From positions 124,001-188,000 of the forward strand of contig JALWRZ010000003.1 in NCBI GenBank assembly GCA_026993785.1: a stretch of DNA of 64,000 nucleotides. Direction: 5' to 3'. Made by a program: the position numbers and the translations under genes. A model generated the notes under the pieces. It searched no databases and was not told the origin of the DNA. It saw only the letters and a list, made by a program, of their open reading frames with translations. Each line of letters starts with the position of its first letter. Within the stretch, counting starts at the first letter, position 1. Origin of the DNA: DHVE2 group archaeon. Lineage in GTDB: Archaea > Thermoplasmatota > Thermoplasmata > Thermoplasmatales > Aciduliprofundaceae. Below, one piece after another: positions 50,222 through 59,528 of this stretch.

Positions 50222-51082
50222 ATGTCCCCGTTAACTGATAACGAGGGAGAAGGTCCTGCACATTTCGTTGTGATGCCGCCAGAGGAGTTTATTAAGGAAG
50301 CAGTGGACATTGTTACCAGGGCGCAAAAGAGGAACACAATAATAAGAATCCTAGGGGGATGTGCCATCTACATACATTCACAGCACATACCGGAGGCAAT
50401 GCAGCTCTACGATAAGATAAAGAGATTCGGCGAGGGAAAACCCATCTTTACTGATCTGGATCTCATTGCATATAGCAAGCAGAGAAAAGAGGTGATGGAT
50501 TACTTCGAAAAGGAGCTCAAATTCAAATTCGACCCGAGTATGCGAATCTATATGATAAAGAGGCTTATCTATTTCCATCCCAAGGGTTACTACGACGTGG
50601 ATGTATTCTTTGACAAATTGGAGTACAGCCACGATGTGGTCTTTGGCAGCAAGCCAGGCAAGGGCAGATTAGAACTGGATTTTCCCACGATATCTCTCGC
50701 AGATCTGGTGCTTGAGAAGCTGCAAATTCATCAGATTAATCTCAAGGATCTCATTGATCTCATTGTTCTGTTTTTTGGCCACGAGGTCGGAAGCACTGCC
50801 AAGAAGGAAGTCATAGATGGGAGCTATGTAGCGAAGATACTGGCAGATGATTGGGGCTTCTGGTACGATGCCACCTCCAACTTAAAAAAGGTGAAGAAGG
50901 CGGCGAAGAATTTCAAGGAAGAGGGCAAGTTAACCGAGGAGGAGTATTCCACGGTGATAAAGAGAGTGGATAAGCTTATGAAGATGATAGAGGCAGAGCC
51001 CAAGACAAGGAAATGGAGAAAGAGAGCCAAGGCGGGGACTTCCAAGCCTTGGTATCGGGAAGTGGAGGAAGTGGTGAGATAA
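50222..51082 (+). CDS. Nucleotidyltransferase-like protein
   Basis: 286 residues. 'RILGGCAIYIHS' and 'FTDLDLIAYSKQRKEV' followed by 'YYDVDVFFDKLEYSHDV' give the Gly plus the Asp-x-Asp and third-Asp pattern of a Pol-beta-type nucleotidyltransferase, as in AbiEii-like and aminoglycoside-adenylyl-like proteins. The C-terminal third is helical and Lys-rich ('LKKVKKAAKNFKEEGKL'). It is tied to the preceding phosphoesterase by a two-base gap and precedes the arginine-catabolism genes. No HEPN or antitoxin partner is adjacent. Function unknown. Confidence 0.65.
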   Translation: MSPLTDNEGEGPAHFVVMPPEEFIKEAVDIVTRAQKRNTIIRILGGCAIYIHSQHIPEAMQLYDKIKRFGEGKPIFTDLDLIAYSKQRKEVMDYFEKELKFKFDPSMRIYMIKRLIYFHPKGYYDVDVFFDKLEYSHDVVFGSKPGKGRLELDFPTISLADLVLEKLQIHQINLKDLIDLIVLFFGHEVGSTAKKEVIDGSYVAKILADDWGFWYDATSNLKKVKKAAKNFKEEGKLTEEEYSTVIKRVDKLMKMIEAEPKTRKWRKRAKAGTSKPWYREVEEVVR

Positions 51083-51094
51083 GGGGTTGCCAAG

Positions 51095-51886
51095 ATGGAT
51101 AGGCTATTCAATCGTGTACTAGTGAGACCTCCCGGGGAGAGCTATAAGAGATGCGTATCCACAAATCCCATGCATCACACAATAGATGTATCTCTGGCAA
51201 AGAAGCAGCATAGGGAGTATGTTAAGATATTGAGAGAGAATGGCATAGAGGTGATAGAACTTCCAGTGCTGGAAGATCATCCAGATAGCGTGTTTGTGCA
51301 GGACACCTCAATAATAGGAGAATCCTCCAAGACTGCCGTGCTCTGCAGATTTGGAGAACCCTCGAGAAGGGGTGAAGAGAGGAGTGTGAAAGAGTATCTC
51401 AAGAAAGAGGGTTTTACAACTATTGGGATTAAAGCGCCGGGCACGATAGAAGGCGGAGATGTTTTGGTGACCGATGCAGGTGTGGTTTTCATTGGCGAAT
51501 CCGTAAGAACGAATCCTGAGGGGATAAGACAATTTGCGGCCGCCCTCCCTCATGTTAGGGTTGTGAGCATAAAACTTACCAAGATATTCCATCTCCTTTC
51601 CGGCGTGAATTATCTGGGCAAGAAAAGAATCGCGATATCTCCCCATGTGGTTGATCCCTCCTATTTCCAGGGATTTAAACTTATAGAGATACCCGAGGAT
51701 GAGCTTTACGCCAACAACATGCTGTATTTGGGTGAAGAAAGAGTTCTCATACCCGCAGGATACCCCAAAACTAAGGAAAAGCTAAAGAGGCATGGATTCA
51801 AGCCGATAGAGGTGAATGTCTCGGAGTTCTGGAAAGGTGACGGAGGCGTAACCTGTCTTAATTCGCCGTTTTATTTGCCTCTTTAA
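51095..51886 (+). CDS. DDAH-family guanidino hydrolase, copy 1 (probable citrulline-forming enzyme)
   Basis: 263 residues, the length of dimethylarginine dimethylaminohydrolase, not of arginine deiminase (about 400). The triad fits PaDDAH closely in position: Glu119 in 'TIEGGDV', His166 in 'IFHLLSG', Cys254 in 'GDGGVTCLNSPF'. 'EERVLIPAGYP' and '[12 protein letters not shown]' are also family hallmarks. Members hydrolyse a substituted guanidinium to citrulline. Being followed by a carbamoyltransferase and carbamate kinase, it most likely feeds citrulline, from arginine itself, into ATP synthesis (inference). It follows the nucleotidyltransferase-like gene by 12 bases. Confidence 0.82.
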   Translation: MDRLFNRVLVRPPGESYKRCVSTNPMHHTIDVSLAKKQHREYVKILRENGIEVIELPVLEDHPDSVFVQDTSIIGESSKTAVLCRFGEPSRRGEERSVKEYLKKEGFTTIGIKAPGTIEGGDVLVTDAGVVFIGESVRTNPEGIRQFAAALPHVRVVSIKLTKIFHLLSGVNYLGKKRIAISPHVVDPSYFQGFKLIEIPEDELYANNMLYLGEERVLIPAGYPKTKEKLKRHGFKPIEVNVSEFWKGDGGVTCLNSPFYLPL

Positions 51887-51940
51887 TTTGCAACAAGAAT
51901 AAAATGCGAGGTCTTTAAAATGAATAAAAGAGGGGATAGT

Positions 51941-52903
51941 ATGGAGTATAATTCGAAGGTTTGGAGAGATTTTAAGTTTCAAAAGCATCGGAATTTTCTA
52001 TGTCTTCAGGAATACAGTCCAGAGGAAATCGAAGCAATAATAAAGGTATCAGAGCAGATGAAACTGTGGGAAATGCTGGGAGAGGAGCATCATGTGCTGC
52101 GTGGCAGGACCATGGCTATGCTCTTCCAGAAGCCATCCACAAGAACCAGGGTGAGCCTGGAGGTGGCGATGTATCAATTAGGTGGATATGCCCTATATCT
52201 CAATGCCCAGGAACTGCAACTCCGGCGTGGTGAGACCATTGCAGATACGGCGAGGGTTCTAAGCGGGTATGTGGATGCCATTGCTGCCAGGGTGTACTCC
52301 CATCGGGATGTGGAAGAACTGGCAGAGTATAGCAGTGTACCGGTAATCAATGCCCTGAGCGATTTCTCGCATCCCACCCATGCACCAGCGGTGTTTATGA
52401 CCATCAAGGAAAAACTGGGTAGAGTTAAGGGAATAAGATACGTGTATGTGGGGGATGGAAATAACATGTGTCATTCCCTCATAGTAGTTGGAACAAAATT
52501 AGGTGCGGAGGTGGTGGTTGCCACACCCGAGGGCTATGAACCTGATTCAAAGGTTATAGAGTGGGCAGAGAAAAACGCTGCAGAGAGTGGTGGAAATTTT
52601 GAACTGTTGCATGATCCGGTAAAGGCCGTTAAGAATGCGGATGTGATTTACACGGATACCTGGGTTTCCATGGGTGATGAAGCTGAGGCAGAAGAAAGGA
52701 GAAAGGTATTTGCACCTTTTCAGGTTAACAGAAAACTTGTGATGCATGCTACGCCAAATTACCTGTTTATGCACTGTCTTCCTGCGCATAGGGGGGAGGA
52801 GGTTACCGATGAGATAATAGATTCAGAGCACAGCGCCGTGTGGGATGAGGCGAGAAACAAGCTACCGGTTCAGAAGGCCATACTCTCCCTGGTAATCCCA
52901 TAA
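51941..52903 (+). CDS. argF: Ornithine carbamoyltransferase-like enzyme with altered HPxQ motif
   Basis: About 320 residues: '[12 protein letters not shown]' binds carbamoyl phosphate, '[12 protein letters not shown]', '[16 protein letters not shown]' is the SMG ornithine loop, and '[10 protein letters not shown]' holds the catalytic Cys. The second carbamoyl-phosphate motif, usually HPCQ, reads His-Pro-Thr-His ('[10 protein letters not shown]'). In this setting it would run citrulline + phosphate to ornithine + carbamoyl phosphate. I prefer ATG 51941, preceded by AGAGGGG; ATG 51920 is the upstream option. Carbamate kinase follows by 11 bases. Confidence 0.85.
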   Translation: MEYNSKVWRDFKFQKHRNFLCLQEYSPEEIEAIIKVSEQMKLWEMLGEEHHVLRGRTMAMLFQKPSTRTRVSLEVAMYQLGGYALYLNAQELQLRRGETIADTARVLSGYVDAIAARVYSHRDVEELAEYSSVPVINALSDFSHPTHAPAVFMTIKEKLGRVKGIRYVYVGDGNNMCHSLIVVGTKLGAEVVVATPEGYEPDSKVIEWAEKNAAESGGNFELLHDPVKAVKNADVIYTDTWVSMGDEAEAEERRKVFAPFQVNRKLVMHATPNYLFMHCLPAHRGEEVTDEIIDSEHSAVWDEARNKLPVQKAILSLVIP

Positions 52904-52914
52904 GAGGGGGTTTA

Positions 52915-53874
52915 ATGAAAAAGATACTTGTAATAGCCCTTGGTGGAAACGCCATTCTTCAAAGAGATGAGAGGGGCACCTTTGAAGAGCAGATGAACAA
53001 TGTGAAGCATGCCATGGCTCAGGTTGCTGAGATCATTTCCCGATTCAGGGAATATCAGGTGGTTCTAAGTCATGGAGGAGGTCCCCAGGTTGGTAACGTG
53101 CTGCTTCAGCAGGATGCTGGAAACACGCTCTACGGGATACCGCCGCAGCCCATGCATGTTTGTGCGGCCATGGCCTACAGTCAAATAGGGTATATGATGC
53201 AGCAAACCCTCACAAATGAGCTGAAAATGAGAGGTGTGGATACTCCTGTGGCTACCATACTAACCCAGACCGTGGTGGATATAAATGATCCTGCGTGTAA
53301 AAAACCATCCAAGCCAGTTGGGCCCTTTTACGATGAGACCACGGCTAAAGAAATGGCCATAAAAATGGGGTGGAGTGTAATCGAAGACGCTGGAAGGGGA
53401 TGGAGGAGAATAGTTGCATCTCCAGAACCCAAGGATATCGTGGAGAAGGAAATCATCAGGGCACTGGTGGCAAGAGGCTTTACTATAATTGCCGCAGGAG
53501 GCGGGGGTATCCCTGTGATAAGGGAGAATGAAATGATAAGGGGAGTGGATGCCGTAATCGATAAGGATTTGGGTGCCGAGAAACTGGCAGAAATTGTTGA
53601 GGCAGAAGTTCTTATGATTCTCACCGATGTAAATGGCGCAGCTCTTCGTTATGGGAGTTCCGAGGAAGCATGGCTCGGTGAAGTGTCCCTGAAAGAGCTT
53701 AAGAGGTATTACGAGGAGGGTCATTTCAAATCCGGCAGCATGGGTCCCAAGGTTTTAGCCGCAATAAAGTTCTTAGAGCATGGTGGAAAAAGGGTCGTGA
53801 TAGCCTCCCTGGATATGGCTGTGGATGCTCTAAAAGGCAAAACGGGTACGCAGATAGTTCCTGGAGGTGTTTAA
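52915..53874 (+). CDS. arcC: Carbamate kinase
   Basis: 319 residues: '[21 protein letters not shown]', '[12 protein letters not shown]', '[10 protein letters not shown]', '[14 protein letters not shown]', 'LTDVNGAAL', and '[28 protein letters not shown]'. It makes ATP and bicarbonate/ammonia from carbamoyl phosphate and ADP, the energy-yielding last step of arginine fermentation. AGAGGGGG lies 5-6 bases before the ATG. The second DDAH-family gene overlaps its end by eight bases. Confidence 0.95.
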   Translation: MKKILVIALGGNAILQRDERGTFEEQMNNVKHAMAQVAEIISRFREYQVVLSHGGGPQVGNVLLQQDAGNTLYGIPPQPMHVCAAMAYSQIGYMMQQTLTNELKMRGVDTPVATILTQTVVDINDPACKKPSKPVGPFYDETTAKEMAIKMGWSVIEDAGRGWRRIVASPEPKDIVEKEIIRALVARGFTIIAAGGGGIPVIRENEMIRGVDAVIDKDLGAEKLAEIVEAEVLMILTDVNGAALRYGSSEEAWLGEVSLKELKRYYEEGHFKSGSMGPKVLAAIKFLEHGGKRVVIASLDMAVDALKGKTGTQIVPGGV

Positions 53875-54682
53875 GACGGACAGACTTTTTGATATGGCCA
53901 TAGTCCGTCCTCCTAGCAAAAGTTATTTGAATTGCGTATCTAGCAACCCTCATCGGAGTAAAATAAATCTGAATCGGGCAATAAGACAGCACAGAGAATA
54001 TAAGAAAATTTTGCAGGAGCATGGAATAAGGGTAATAGAATTAGAGCCCTTGGAAGAATATCCCGATAGCTGTTTTGTTCACGATGCCGCGCTGATTGCC
54101 TATGAAAGAAAGATGGTAATTCTCCACAGATTTGGGATAGAATCTAGAAGAGGAGAAGAGCGCTCTATCGAGGAGTTTTTCAGAAAAAATATGCCGGAGA
54201 TGGAGATAAAGAGAATTGAAGCTCCAGGTATTTTAGAGGGTGGCAATATTGTGGTTACGGATAGAGACCTTATATTTGTGAGCGAAACTCCACGAACAAA
54301 TAGGGGAGGGATTCATCAGCTTTCCAGATTTTTGCCCGATATGGAGATAAAACGCATACCTCTCTCAGGAGATAATCCCCTTCTCTTCCATCTGCAGGCC
54401 GTGTGCCAGTATTTGGGAAATGAAACGGTAGTACTAACTTCCCAGTATGTTAATCCAAAATTTTTCCGTGGATTCAATATAATAGAGATTCCTCCAGAGG
54501 AGCTTTATGCCAATAACATGATTAATCTCGGAAAGGGCAAGATCCTCATACCTCAGGGGTATTCCCGCACCGCAAAGCTTCTTGAAAGAGAAGGCTACGA
54601 AACGATAGAGATAGACATCTCCGAGTTCTGGAAGGGAGATGGAGGCCTTACCTGTCTATTTTTACCATTTTTCAGGATTTAG
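53867..54682 (+). CDS. DDAH-family guanidino hydrolase, copy 2
   Basis: 271 residues, a paralogue of the protein at 51095, with Glu124 in 'ILEGGNIV' (EGGN rather than EGGD), His175 in 'LLFHLQAV' and Cys263 in 'GDGGLTCLF'. The triad is intact but the first motif, the active-site flap ('[11 protein letters not shown]') and the C-terminus differ, so the two copies may prefer different guanidino compounds, for example arginine against a methylated arginine or an intermediate (inference). The GTG start lies inside arcC, after GGAGGTG. The next gene has its own TATA and ribosome site. Confidence 0.8.
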   Translation: MFKTDRLFDMAIVRPPSKSYLNCVSSNPHRSKINLNRAIRQHREYKKILQEHGIRVIELEPLEEYPDSCFVHDAALIAYERKMVILHRFGIESRRGEERSIEEFFRKNMPEMEIKRIEAPGILEGGNIVVTDRDLIFVSETPRTNRGGIHQLSRFLPDMEIKRIPLSGDNPLLFHLQAVCQYLGNETVVLTSQYVNPKFFRGFNIIEIPPEELYANNMINLGKGKILIPQGYSRTAKLLEREGYETIEIDISEFWKGDGGLTCLFLPFFRI

Positions 54683-54791
54683 GATAAAATCTTGCAACAA
54701 AATTCCCTTTTCTGGGCAAAATATTCAAGGAGGAAAGTTTAAATAATTCCTCAGGCATATCTTCCGCCGTCTGAAAGGAGTGTGATAAAAA

Positions 54792-55922
54792 ATGAAGGTT
54801 ATAGTATTAGGCGGAGGGCTTGTAGGTGGACTCATTGCCAGGGACCTTGCCAAGGATTTTGAAGTGACGGTGGCTGATGCGAGCAAAAAGAGAATAGAAG
54901 AACTTAAAAAAGAGGGAATAAATGGAATCGTAGCTGATTTATCCAAACCGGAGAACATAAAGGAAGTTGTAAAACCCTATGATCTCGTTGTAGGAGCATT
55001 GCCGGGTTCTCTGGGGTATATGATGCTCCAGGCGGTGATAGAGGCAGGGAAAAACATCGTTGATATCACCTTCACCCCGGAGAATACCTTAGAGCTGGAT
55101 CCCCTTGCCAAGGAAAAGGGTGTGACCGCTGTTGTGGACATAGGGGTTGCTCCTGGAATAAGCAATCTCACTGTTGGATATGCGGACAGCCAGCTGGATA
55201 AGACGGAGAGCGTTCTCATTCTGGTAGGCGGATTACCTGTAAAGAGGGAATGGCCCTATGAATACAAGATAGTTTTCTCTCCCTACGATTTGCTTGATGA
55301 GTATCTTCGTCCTGCCAGGGTTGTGGAATGTGGCAAGATAGTTGTGAAACCTGCTCTTTCGGAAGTTGAGCTTGTGGAGCTTCCCGAGATAGGTACCCTT
55401 GAGGCGTTTAACACGGATGGACTGAGGAGTTTGCTCTACACAATAAAAGCTCCTACGCTTAAGGAGAAAACGCTTCGTTATCCCGGCCATGCGGAGAAGA
55501 TGAGAATGCTCCGTGAAACAGGATTTCTGAGGAAGGATTTTGTGGAGGTAAATGGCGTTAAGGTGAGACCCATAGATCTGACGGCAAAGCTGCTCTTTCC
55601 CATGCTTGAATTGAAAGAGGGAGAGATGGAATTCACGGTGCTTCGGGTAATTGTGGAGGGCATTAAGGACGGAAAGAGAATGAGATACACCTACGATCTC
55701 CTGGATTACTATGATAAGGAGAAGAAGGAAACTTCCATGGCGAGAACCACAGGATTCCCGTGTGCAATAACGGCAAGGATAGTGGCTAATGGGGAGTATA
55801 GAAATCCAGGCGTGAATCCTCCAGAGTATCTTGGAAAGCATCCCGAGATATTCAGAAAGATATTGGAAGAGCTGAAGAAGAGGAATGTTGTGGTGAAAGA
55901 GAAGGTGGAAGTTATAGAGTGA
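54792..55922 (+). CDS. Saccharopine dehydrogenase family, lysine 6-dehydrogenase-like
   Basis: 376 residues: intact Rossmann loop 'VIVLGGGLVGGLIARDL', 'VADASKKRIEEL', 'VVGALPGSLGYMMLQA', 'NIVDITFTPE' and 'VVDIGVAPGISNL'. The architecture matches bacterial L-lysine 6-dehydrogenases, which deaminate the epsilon amino group with NAD+. Its neighbours concern ornithine, so a diamine acid such as ornithine or its racemised form is an alternative substrate. TATA-like GTTTAAATAATT near 54735 and AAGGAGTGTGA before the ATG suggest its own promoter. The racemase gene starts one base after its stop. Confidence 0.82.
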   Translation: MKVIVLGGGLVGGLIARDLAKDFEVTVADASKKRIEELKKEGINGIVADLSKPENIKEVVKPYDLVVGALPGSLGYMMLQAVIEAGKNIVDITFTPENTLELDPLAKEKGVTAVVDIGVAPGISNLTVGYADSQLDKTESVLILVGGLPVKREWPYEYKIVFSPYDLLDEYLRPARVVECGKIVVKPALSEVELVELPEIGTLEAFNTDGLRSLLYTIKAPTLKEKTLRYPGHAEKMRMLRETGFLRKDFVEVNGVKVRPIDLTAKLLFPMLELKEGEMEFTVLRVIVEGIKDGKRMRYTYDLLDYYDKEKKETSMARTTGFPCAITARIVANGEYRNPGVNPPEYLGKHPEIFRKILEELKKRNVVVKEKVEVIE

Positions 55923-55923
55923 G

Positions 55924-57006
55924 ATGAGCAGTGGGTATCCCAGGATCGAGATAAATCTTCCTGCCATCGAGGAGAACGCTAGGAAGCTTGTAAGCTTCGG
56001 AAAGGATAGAGGTTTCCAGATTGCCGGAATCACCAAGGGTGTTTGCGGAGATATCAAAATCGCGCAGGTCATGGTGGATTCGGGCATAGAAATTCTTGGC
56101 GATGCAAGGATTCAGAATATAAGGAGATTGAGAGAGGCGGGAATAAAAGCGAAATACATGCTAATCCGGGAGCCCATGCTTAGCGAAATTGAGGATGTGG
56201 TGAGATACGCCGATTATTCTGTGAACTCGGAAATATCAACCCTGAGAGAAATTTCAAGAATTGCTCGAGAACATGAAAAGCTACACAGTGTTATAGTCAT
56301 GGTGGATGTGGGTGACAGAAGGGAGGGGCTCCTTCCCTCCCAGGTGGATATTTTTCTTGAAAAGATAAGGGAACTACCAGGTATAGAGATCGCAGGCTTT
56401 GGGACAAACATGGGCTGCTTTGGAGGTGTGCTACCCACCTATGAAAATCAGAAAAAATTGGTGGAAATAGGAGAAAGAGCACAGAAAATTCTTGGGTATG
56501 ATGTGGAGATAATTTCCACGGGAGGTACTGTCGTTCTTTCTTTAGCCGAAAAGGGACAGCTACCTGAAGGCATAAATCAGATGAGAATAGGGGAAGCCAT
56601 ACTTCTCGGGACATCCACCACAGACAACAGAGTAATTTCCTGGCTCCGACAGGATACCTTTACCATAAAAGCGGAAGTGATAGAGCTCAATGAAAAACCC
56701 TCGCTGCCAGAAGGTCCCCGCGGCCTGGATGCCCTGGGAAGGGAGAAAAAATTTGAGGATAGGGGGATAAGGAAAAGGGCCATCGTGGCTCTTGGTGCCC
56801 AGGATGTGGAGATAGATGGTTTGGAGCCTCTTTCTCCCGGGCTGGAGATTCTGGGTGGTAGTAGCGACCACATAATTCTCGATGCGCAAAATGCAGAGAT
56901 ATCTGTGGGAGATGTGGTATCCTTCTCTTTAAAAAGGCCCTATCAGTACACGGTTATGCTGAGAGCCATGACCTCTCCCTATGTGGAGAAATTCTATATT
57001 TCCTGA
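55924..57006 (+). CDS. orr: Alanine-racemase-fold amino acid racemase, ornithine racemase-like
   Basis: 360 residues of fold-type III PLP enzymes: 'PRIEINLPAIEENARKL', the PLP Lys in 'GITKGVCGD' near 38, 'NSEISTLREI', 'VMVDVGDRREGLLP', 'GFGTNMGCFGGVLP', 'ISTGGTVVLSL' and 'INQMRIGEAILLGTS'. The GDRREG and TN.GC.GG pattern is that of ornithine racemase (Orr) of amino-acid-fermenting clostridia. It would turn L-ornithine, the product of the preceding carbamoyltransferase, into the D form, or act on lysine. No aminomutase genes are visible. Tightly coupled to the dehydrogenase upstream. Confidence 0.78.
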   Translation: MSSGYPRIEINLPAIEENARKLVSFGKDRGFQIAGITKGVCGDIKIAQVMVDSGIEILGDARIQNIRRLREAGIKAKYMLIREPMLSEIEDVVRYADYSVNSEISTLREISRIAREHEKLHSVIVMVDVGDRREGLLPSQVDIFLEKIRELPGIEIAGFGTNMGCFGGVLPTYENQKKLVEIGERAQKILGYDVEIISTGGTVVLSLAEKGQLPEGINQMRIGEAILLGTSTTDNRVISWLRQDTFTIKAEVIELNEKPSLPEGPRGLDALGREKKFEDRGIRKRAIVALGAQDVEIDGLEPLSPGLEILGGSSDHIILDAQNAEISVGDVVSFSLKRPYQYTVMLRAMTSPYVEKFYIS

Positions 57007-57074
57007 ATCTTTCTCTTCTTGATATTTTTTGCAATTTTCAGCAAAAGAATTAAATGGGATTTCTCGTTCTCCAA

Positions 57075-57090
57075 CTGAACACATGTTCAG
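57075..57090. promoter_or_regulatory. Palindromic candidate operator of nadXAC
   Basis: CTGAAC-ACAT-GTTCAG is a perfect 6-bp inverted repeat with a 4-base centre. It lies about 25 bases downstream of a TATA-like AATTAAAT (57048-57055) and ten bases before the nadX ATG, so it covers the predicted transcription start. That is where an archaeal repressor acts best. A NAD- or aspartate-sensing repressor is a fair guess; no regulator gene is next to it. Confidence 0.5.
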
Positions 57091-57099
57091 GTGAAAGAT

Positions 57100-57831
57100 A
57101 TGAGGATAGGGATAATAGGCTGTGGAAATATAGCGCATCAAATTGCGAGGAGACTAAAGGTGCACGCGGTATATGATATTCAGCGGGAAAAATGCAGGGA
57201 TCTTGATGCAAAGATTTGCAATGATTTGGAGGAATTGATTGGGGAAAGTGACCTCATAGTGGAGGCCGCATCTCCTGATGCTGTGAAGGAATATGCTATG
57301 AAGATAATTGAGGCAGGGAAAAGTATGGTGATTATGAGCATCGGTGGTCTTGTGAATAGGGAGTTCCGAGATGCCCTATTTTCCCGTGCCAGGGAAAAAG
57401 GTACCAGAATTTATCTTCCCTCTGGAGCCATTGGAGGGATAGATCTCATAAAAACTGCTAAGCTCGGAGGCCTGAGAAAGGTAACCCTTAGAACAATAAA
57501 GAATTCCCATACCCTTGGATACCAAGTGTCTGAGAGAACCCTTATTTTCAAAGGGAAGGCCAGCGAAGCCATAGAGAAGTTTCCCAAGAGTGTGAATGTA
57601 TCAGTGCTGCTATCCATAGTGAGTGGTATGGATATCGATGTGGAGGTCTACGCAGATCCGCAGGTGAAGGAGAATATTCACGAGATATATGTGGAAGGAG
57701 ATTTTGGAACGGCGGAGATAAGGGTGAGAAACAAACCCTCCCCCGATAATCCCAAAACCAGTTATCTGGCGGCATTATCGCCCGTATATCTTCTCTCCTC
57801 CCTGGAGGATGTGGTAAGGATGGGGGTGTGA
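57100..57831 (+). CDS. nadX: L-aspartate dehydrogenase
   Basis: About 243 residues: 'MRIGIIGCGNIAHQIARRL' Rossmann start, 'IVEAASPDAVKEYA', 'VIMSIGGLV', 'YLPSGAIGGIDLIKTA' and a catalytic-region 'NVSVLLSIVSGMDIDVEVYADP'. NadX oxidises aspartate to iminoaspartate with NAD(P)+, replacing NadB. It is the first gene of nadX-nadA-nadC. ATG 57100 is chosen over GTG 57091 because it begins the Rossmann strand and has AGGTGA upstream. Confidence 0.93.
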   Translation: MRIGIIGCGNIAHQIARRLKVHAVYDIQREKCRDLDAKICNDLEELIGESDLIVEAASPDAVKEYAMKIIEAGKSMVIMSIGGLVNREFRDALFSRAREKGTRIYLPSGAIGGIDLIKTAKLGGLRKVTLRTIKNSHTLGYQVSERTLIFKGKASEAIEKFPKSVNVSVLLSIVSGMDIDVEVYADPQVKENIHEIYVEGDFGTAEIRVRNKPSPDNPKTSYLAALSPVYLLSSLEDVVRMGV

Positions 57832-57834
57832 AAA

Positions 57835-58722
57835 ATGGATTTGAGGGAGGAAATAGAGAAACTTAAGAGAGAGAAAAATGCGGTTATACTGGCCCACAAC
57901 TATCAGCGGGGAGAGGTTCAGGATATAGCTGATTTTGTTGGAGATTCCTTAGAGCTTGCCAGAAAGGCAACGCGTATAGACGCGGAGCTTATAGTTTTTG
58001 CAGGCGTGGATTTCATGGCGGAAACTGCCGCCATACTAAATCCGGATAAGAAGGTTCTTATTCCCTCACGCCTGGCAACCTGTGAGATGGCGAGATATCT
58101 AACCCCTGAGATAATGGATGAGTATCGAAGGAAATATCCTAAAGGGGCTGTGGTTCTCTATGTGAACTCCACCGCTGCGTGCAAGGCCAAGGCCGATATT
58201 ACCTGCACCTCTGCCAATGCGGTTAAGGTGGTAAATTCTCTGGATGCGGAAGTCATACTTTTTGGCCCGGATGCAAATCTCGCTGCCTATGTGGCTAGAC
58301 ATACGAATAAGAGGATAATACCCATGCCTCCCAACGGCCACTGCTACGTGCATACGAATCTTGGCGTTGAGAATATACGCAGGGACGGTGTTCTTATGGT
58401 GCACCCTGAGTGTTCCACTGAACTGCAGGAAATTGCTGATGTTATTGCCAGCACAGGAGGCATGGTGAAATTCGCCGCCCAAAGCTCCGCTAAGAGATTT
58501 GTAGTGGCCACAGAGAGGGATATGGTATATCGCCTTAAGAGAGATTTTCCCGATAAGGAGTTTGTACCCGCCTGGCCCATGGCCATATGCCTGGGGATGA
58601 AACAGATAACCCTGGAGAATGTATACAGGAGCCTTAAAGAGGAAATCCACGAGATTCGCGTTCCCGAGGAAATCGCCGAGAAGGCGAGAAGGGCGATACA
58701 GCGGATGCTGGAGGTATCGTAA
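57835..58722 (+). CDS. nadA: Quinolinate synthase
   Basis: 295 residues: '[24 protein letters not shown]', then the three cluster cysteines in '[10 protein letters not shown]' (near 83), 'HPECSTEL' and '[15 protein letters not shown]' that hold the [4Fe-4S] cluster. It condenses iminoaspartate with dihydroxyacetone phosphate to quinolinate. '[25 protein letters not shown]' is conserved in the family. Start is four bases after nadX. Confidence 0.96.
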   Translation: MDLREEIEKLKREKNAVILAHNYQRGEVQDIADFVGDSLELARKATRIDAELIVFAGVDFMAETAAILNPDKKVLIPSRLATCEMARYLTPEIMDEYRRKYPKGAVVLYVNSTAACKAKADITCTSANAVKVVNSLDAEVILFGPDANLAAYVARHTNKRIIPMPPNGHCYVHTNLGVENIRRDGVLMVHPECSTELQEIADVIASTGGMVKFAAQSSAKRFVVATERDMVYRLKRDFPDKEFVPAWPMAICLGMKQITLENVYRSLKEEIHEIRVPEEIAEKARRAIQRMLEVS

Positions 58723-59528
58723 TGTTCTGGCTCCTTTATCAAGAGGACACGCAATATGGAGATATAACCTCAGAGACCGTGATTCCAAAGGATGTGCAAG
58801 CCCTTGCGAGAGTGGTGGCCAAGGAGAGATGTGTTCTGGCCGGTATGGAGTATCTTAAAGAGAATCTTCGCAGGTTAGAATTGGAGGTAGAAGCCCTAGA
58901 GGATGGCATGGAAGTCCATGCGGGAGAAGTAGTCATGCGTCTCTATGGCAACGCTCGGACAATTCTCAAGGTTGAGAGAACCCTCCTAAACATTCTGGGC
59001 AGGATGAGCGGCGTGGCAACGGAAACAAAGAAAATCGTTGATAAGGTGCGGAGAATTAATCCTCATGTGAGGATTGCGGCCACAAGAAAGACGCTGTGGG
59101 GGTATCTGGATAAGATGGCCGTAAAGATCGGTGGTGGAGACACCCACCGCTGGAATCTTGGGGATATGGTTCTTATAAAGGATAATCATCTTACCCTGAT
59201 TCCCCTGGAAGATGCAATAAAAGCCGCTAAAAAGGTGAGCTTTACAAAGAAGATAGAGGTGGAGGTTGAGAGTGAAGAAGCAGCATTGAAGGCCGCAAAA
59301 CATGGTGCAGATATAATTCTCCTGGACAACATGTCCCCGGAGGAGGTTTGCAGAATAGCCAAAAAACTGAGAAATTATCCGATTCTAATAGAAGTTTCAG
59401 GGGGTATAACTCCCGAAAATGTGGAGCGATACGCAGCCTGCGATATAGATATCATCTCCATGGGCTATCTCACCCATTCAGCCAGAAGTATAAATTTCTC
59501 ATTGGAAATAGAAAAAAGAAATTATTGA
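58722..59528 (+). CDS. nadC: Nicotinate-nucleotide pyrophosphorylase (carboxylating)
   Basis: 268 residues: '[17 protein letters not shown]', '[15 protein letters not shown]' with the catalytic Arg/Lys region ('VERTLLN'), '[30 protein letters not shown]', 'IEVEVES' and '[11 protein letters not shown]'. It converts quinolinate and PRPP to nicotinate mononucleotide. The usual TRKT-PG-R reads [19 protein letters not shown]. The ATG overlaps the nadA stop; the end overlaps convergent ilvD by seven bases. Confidence 0.95.
   Translation: MFWLLYQEDTQYGDITSETVIPKDVQALARVVAKERCVLAGMEYLKENLRRLELEVEALEDGMEVHAGEVVMRLYGNARTILKVERTLLNILGRMSGVATETKKIVDKVRRINPHVRIAATRKTLWGYLDKMAVKIGGGDTHRWNLGDMVLIKDNHLTLIPLEDAIKAAKKVSFTKKIEVEVESEEAALKAAKHGADIILLDNMSPEEVCRIAKKLRNYPILIEVSGGITPENVERYAACDIDIISMGYLTHSARSINFSLEIEKRNY

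Noticed and set aside
55233-56087. 284-codon minus-strand frame
   Set aside because: It spans the junction of the dehydrogenase and racemase genes on the opposite strand and has no start signal or motif; both plus-strand genes are well supported.
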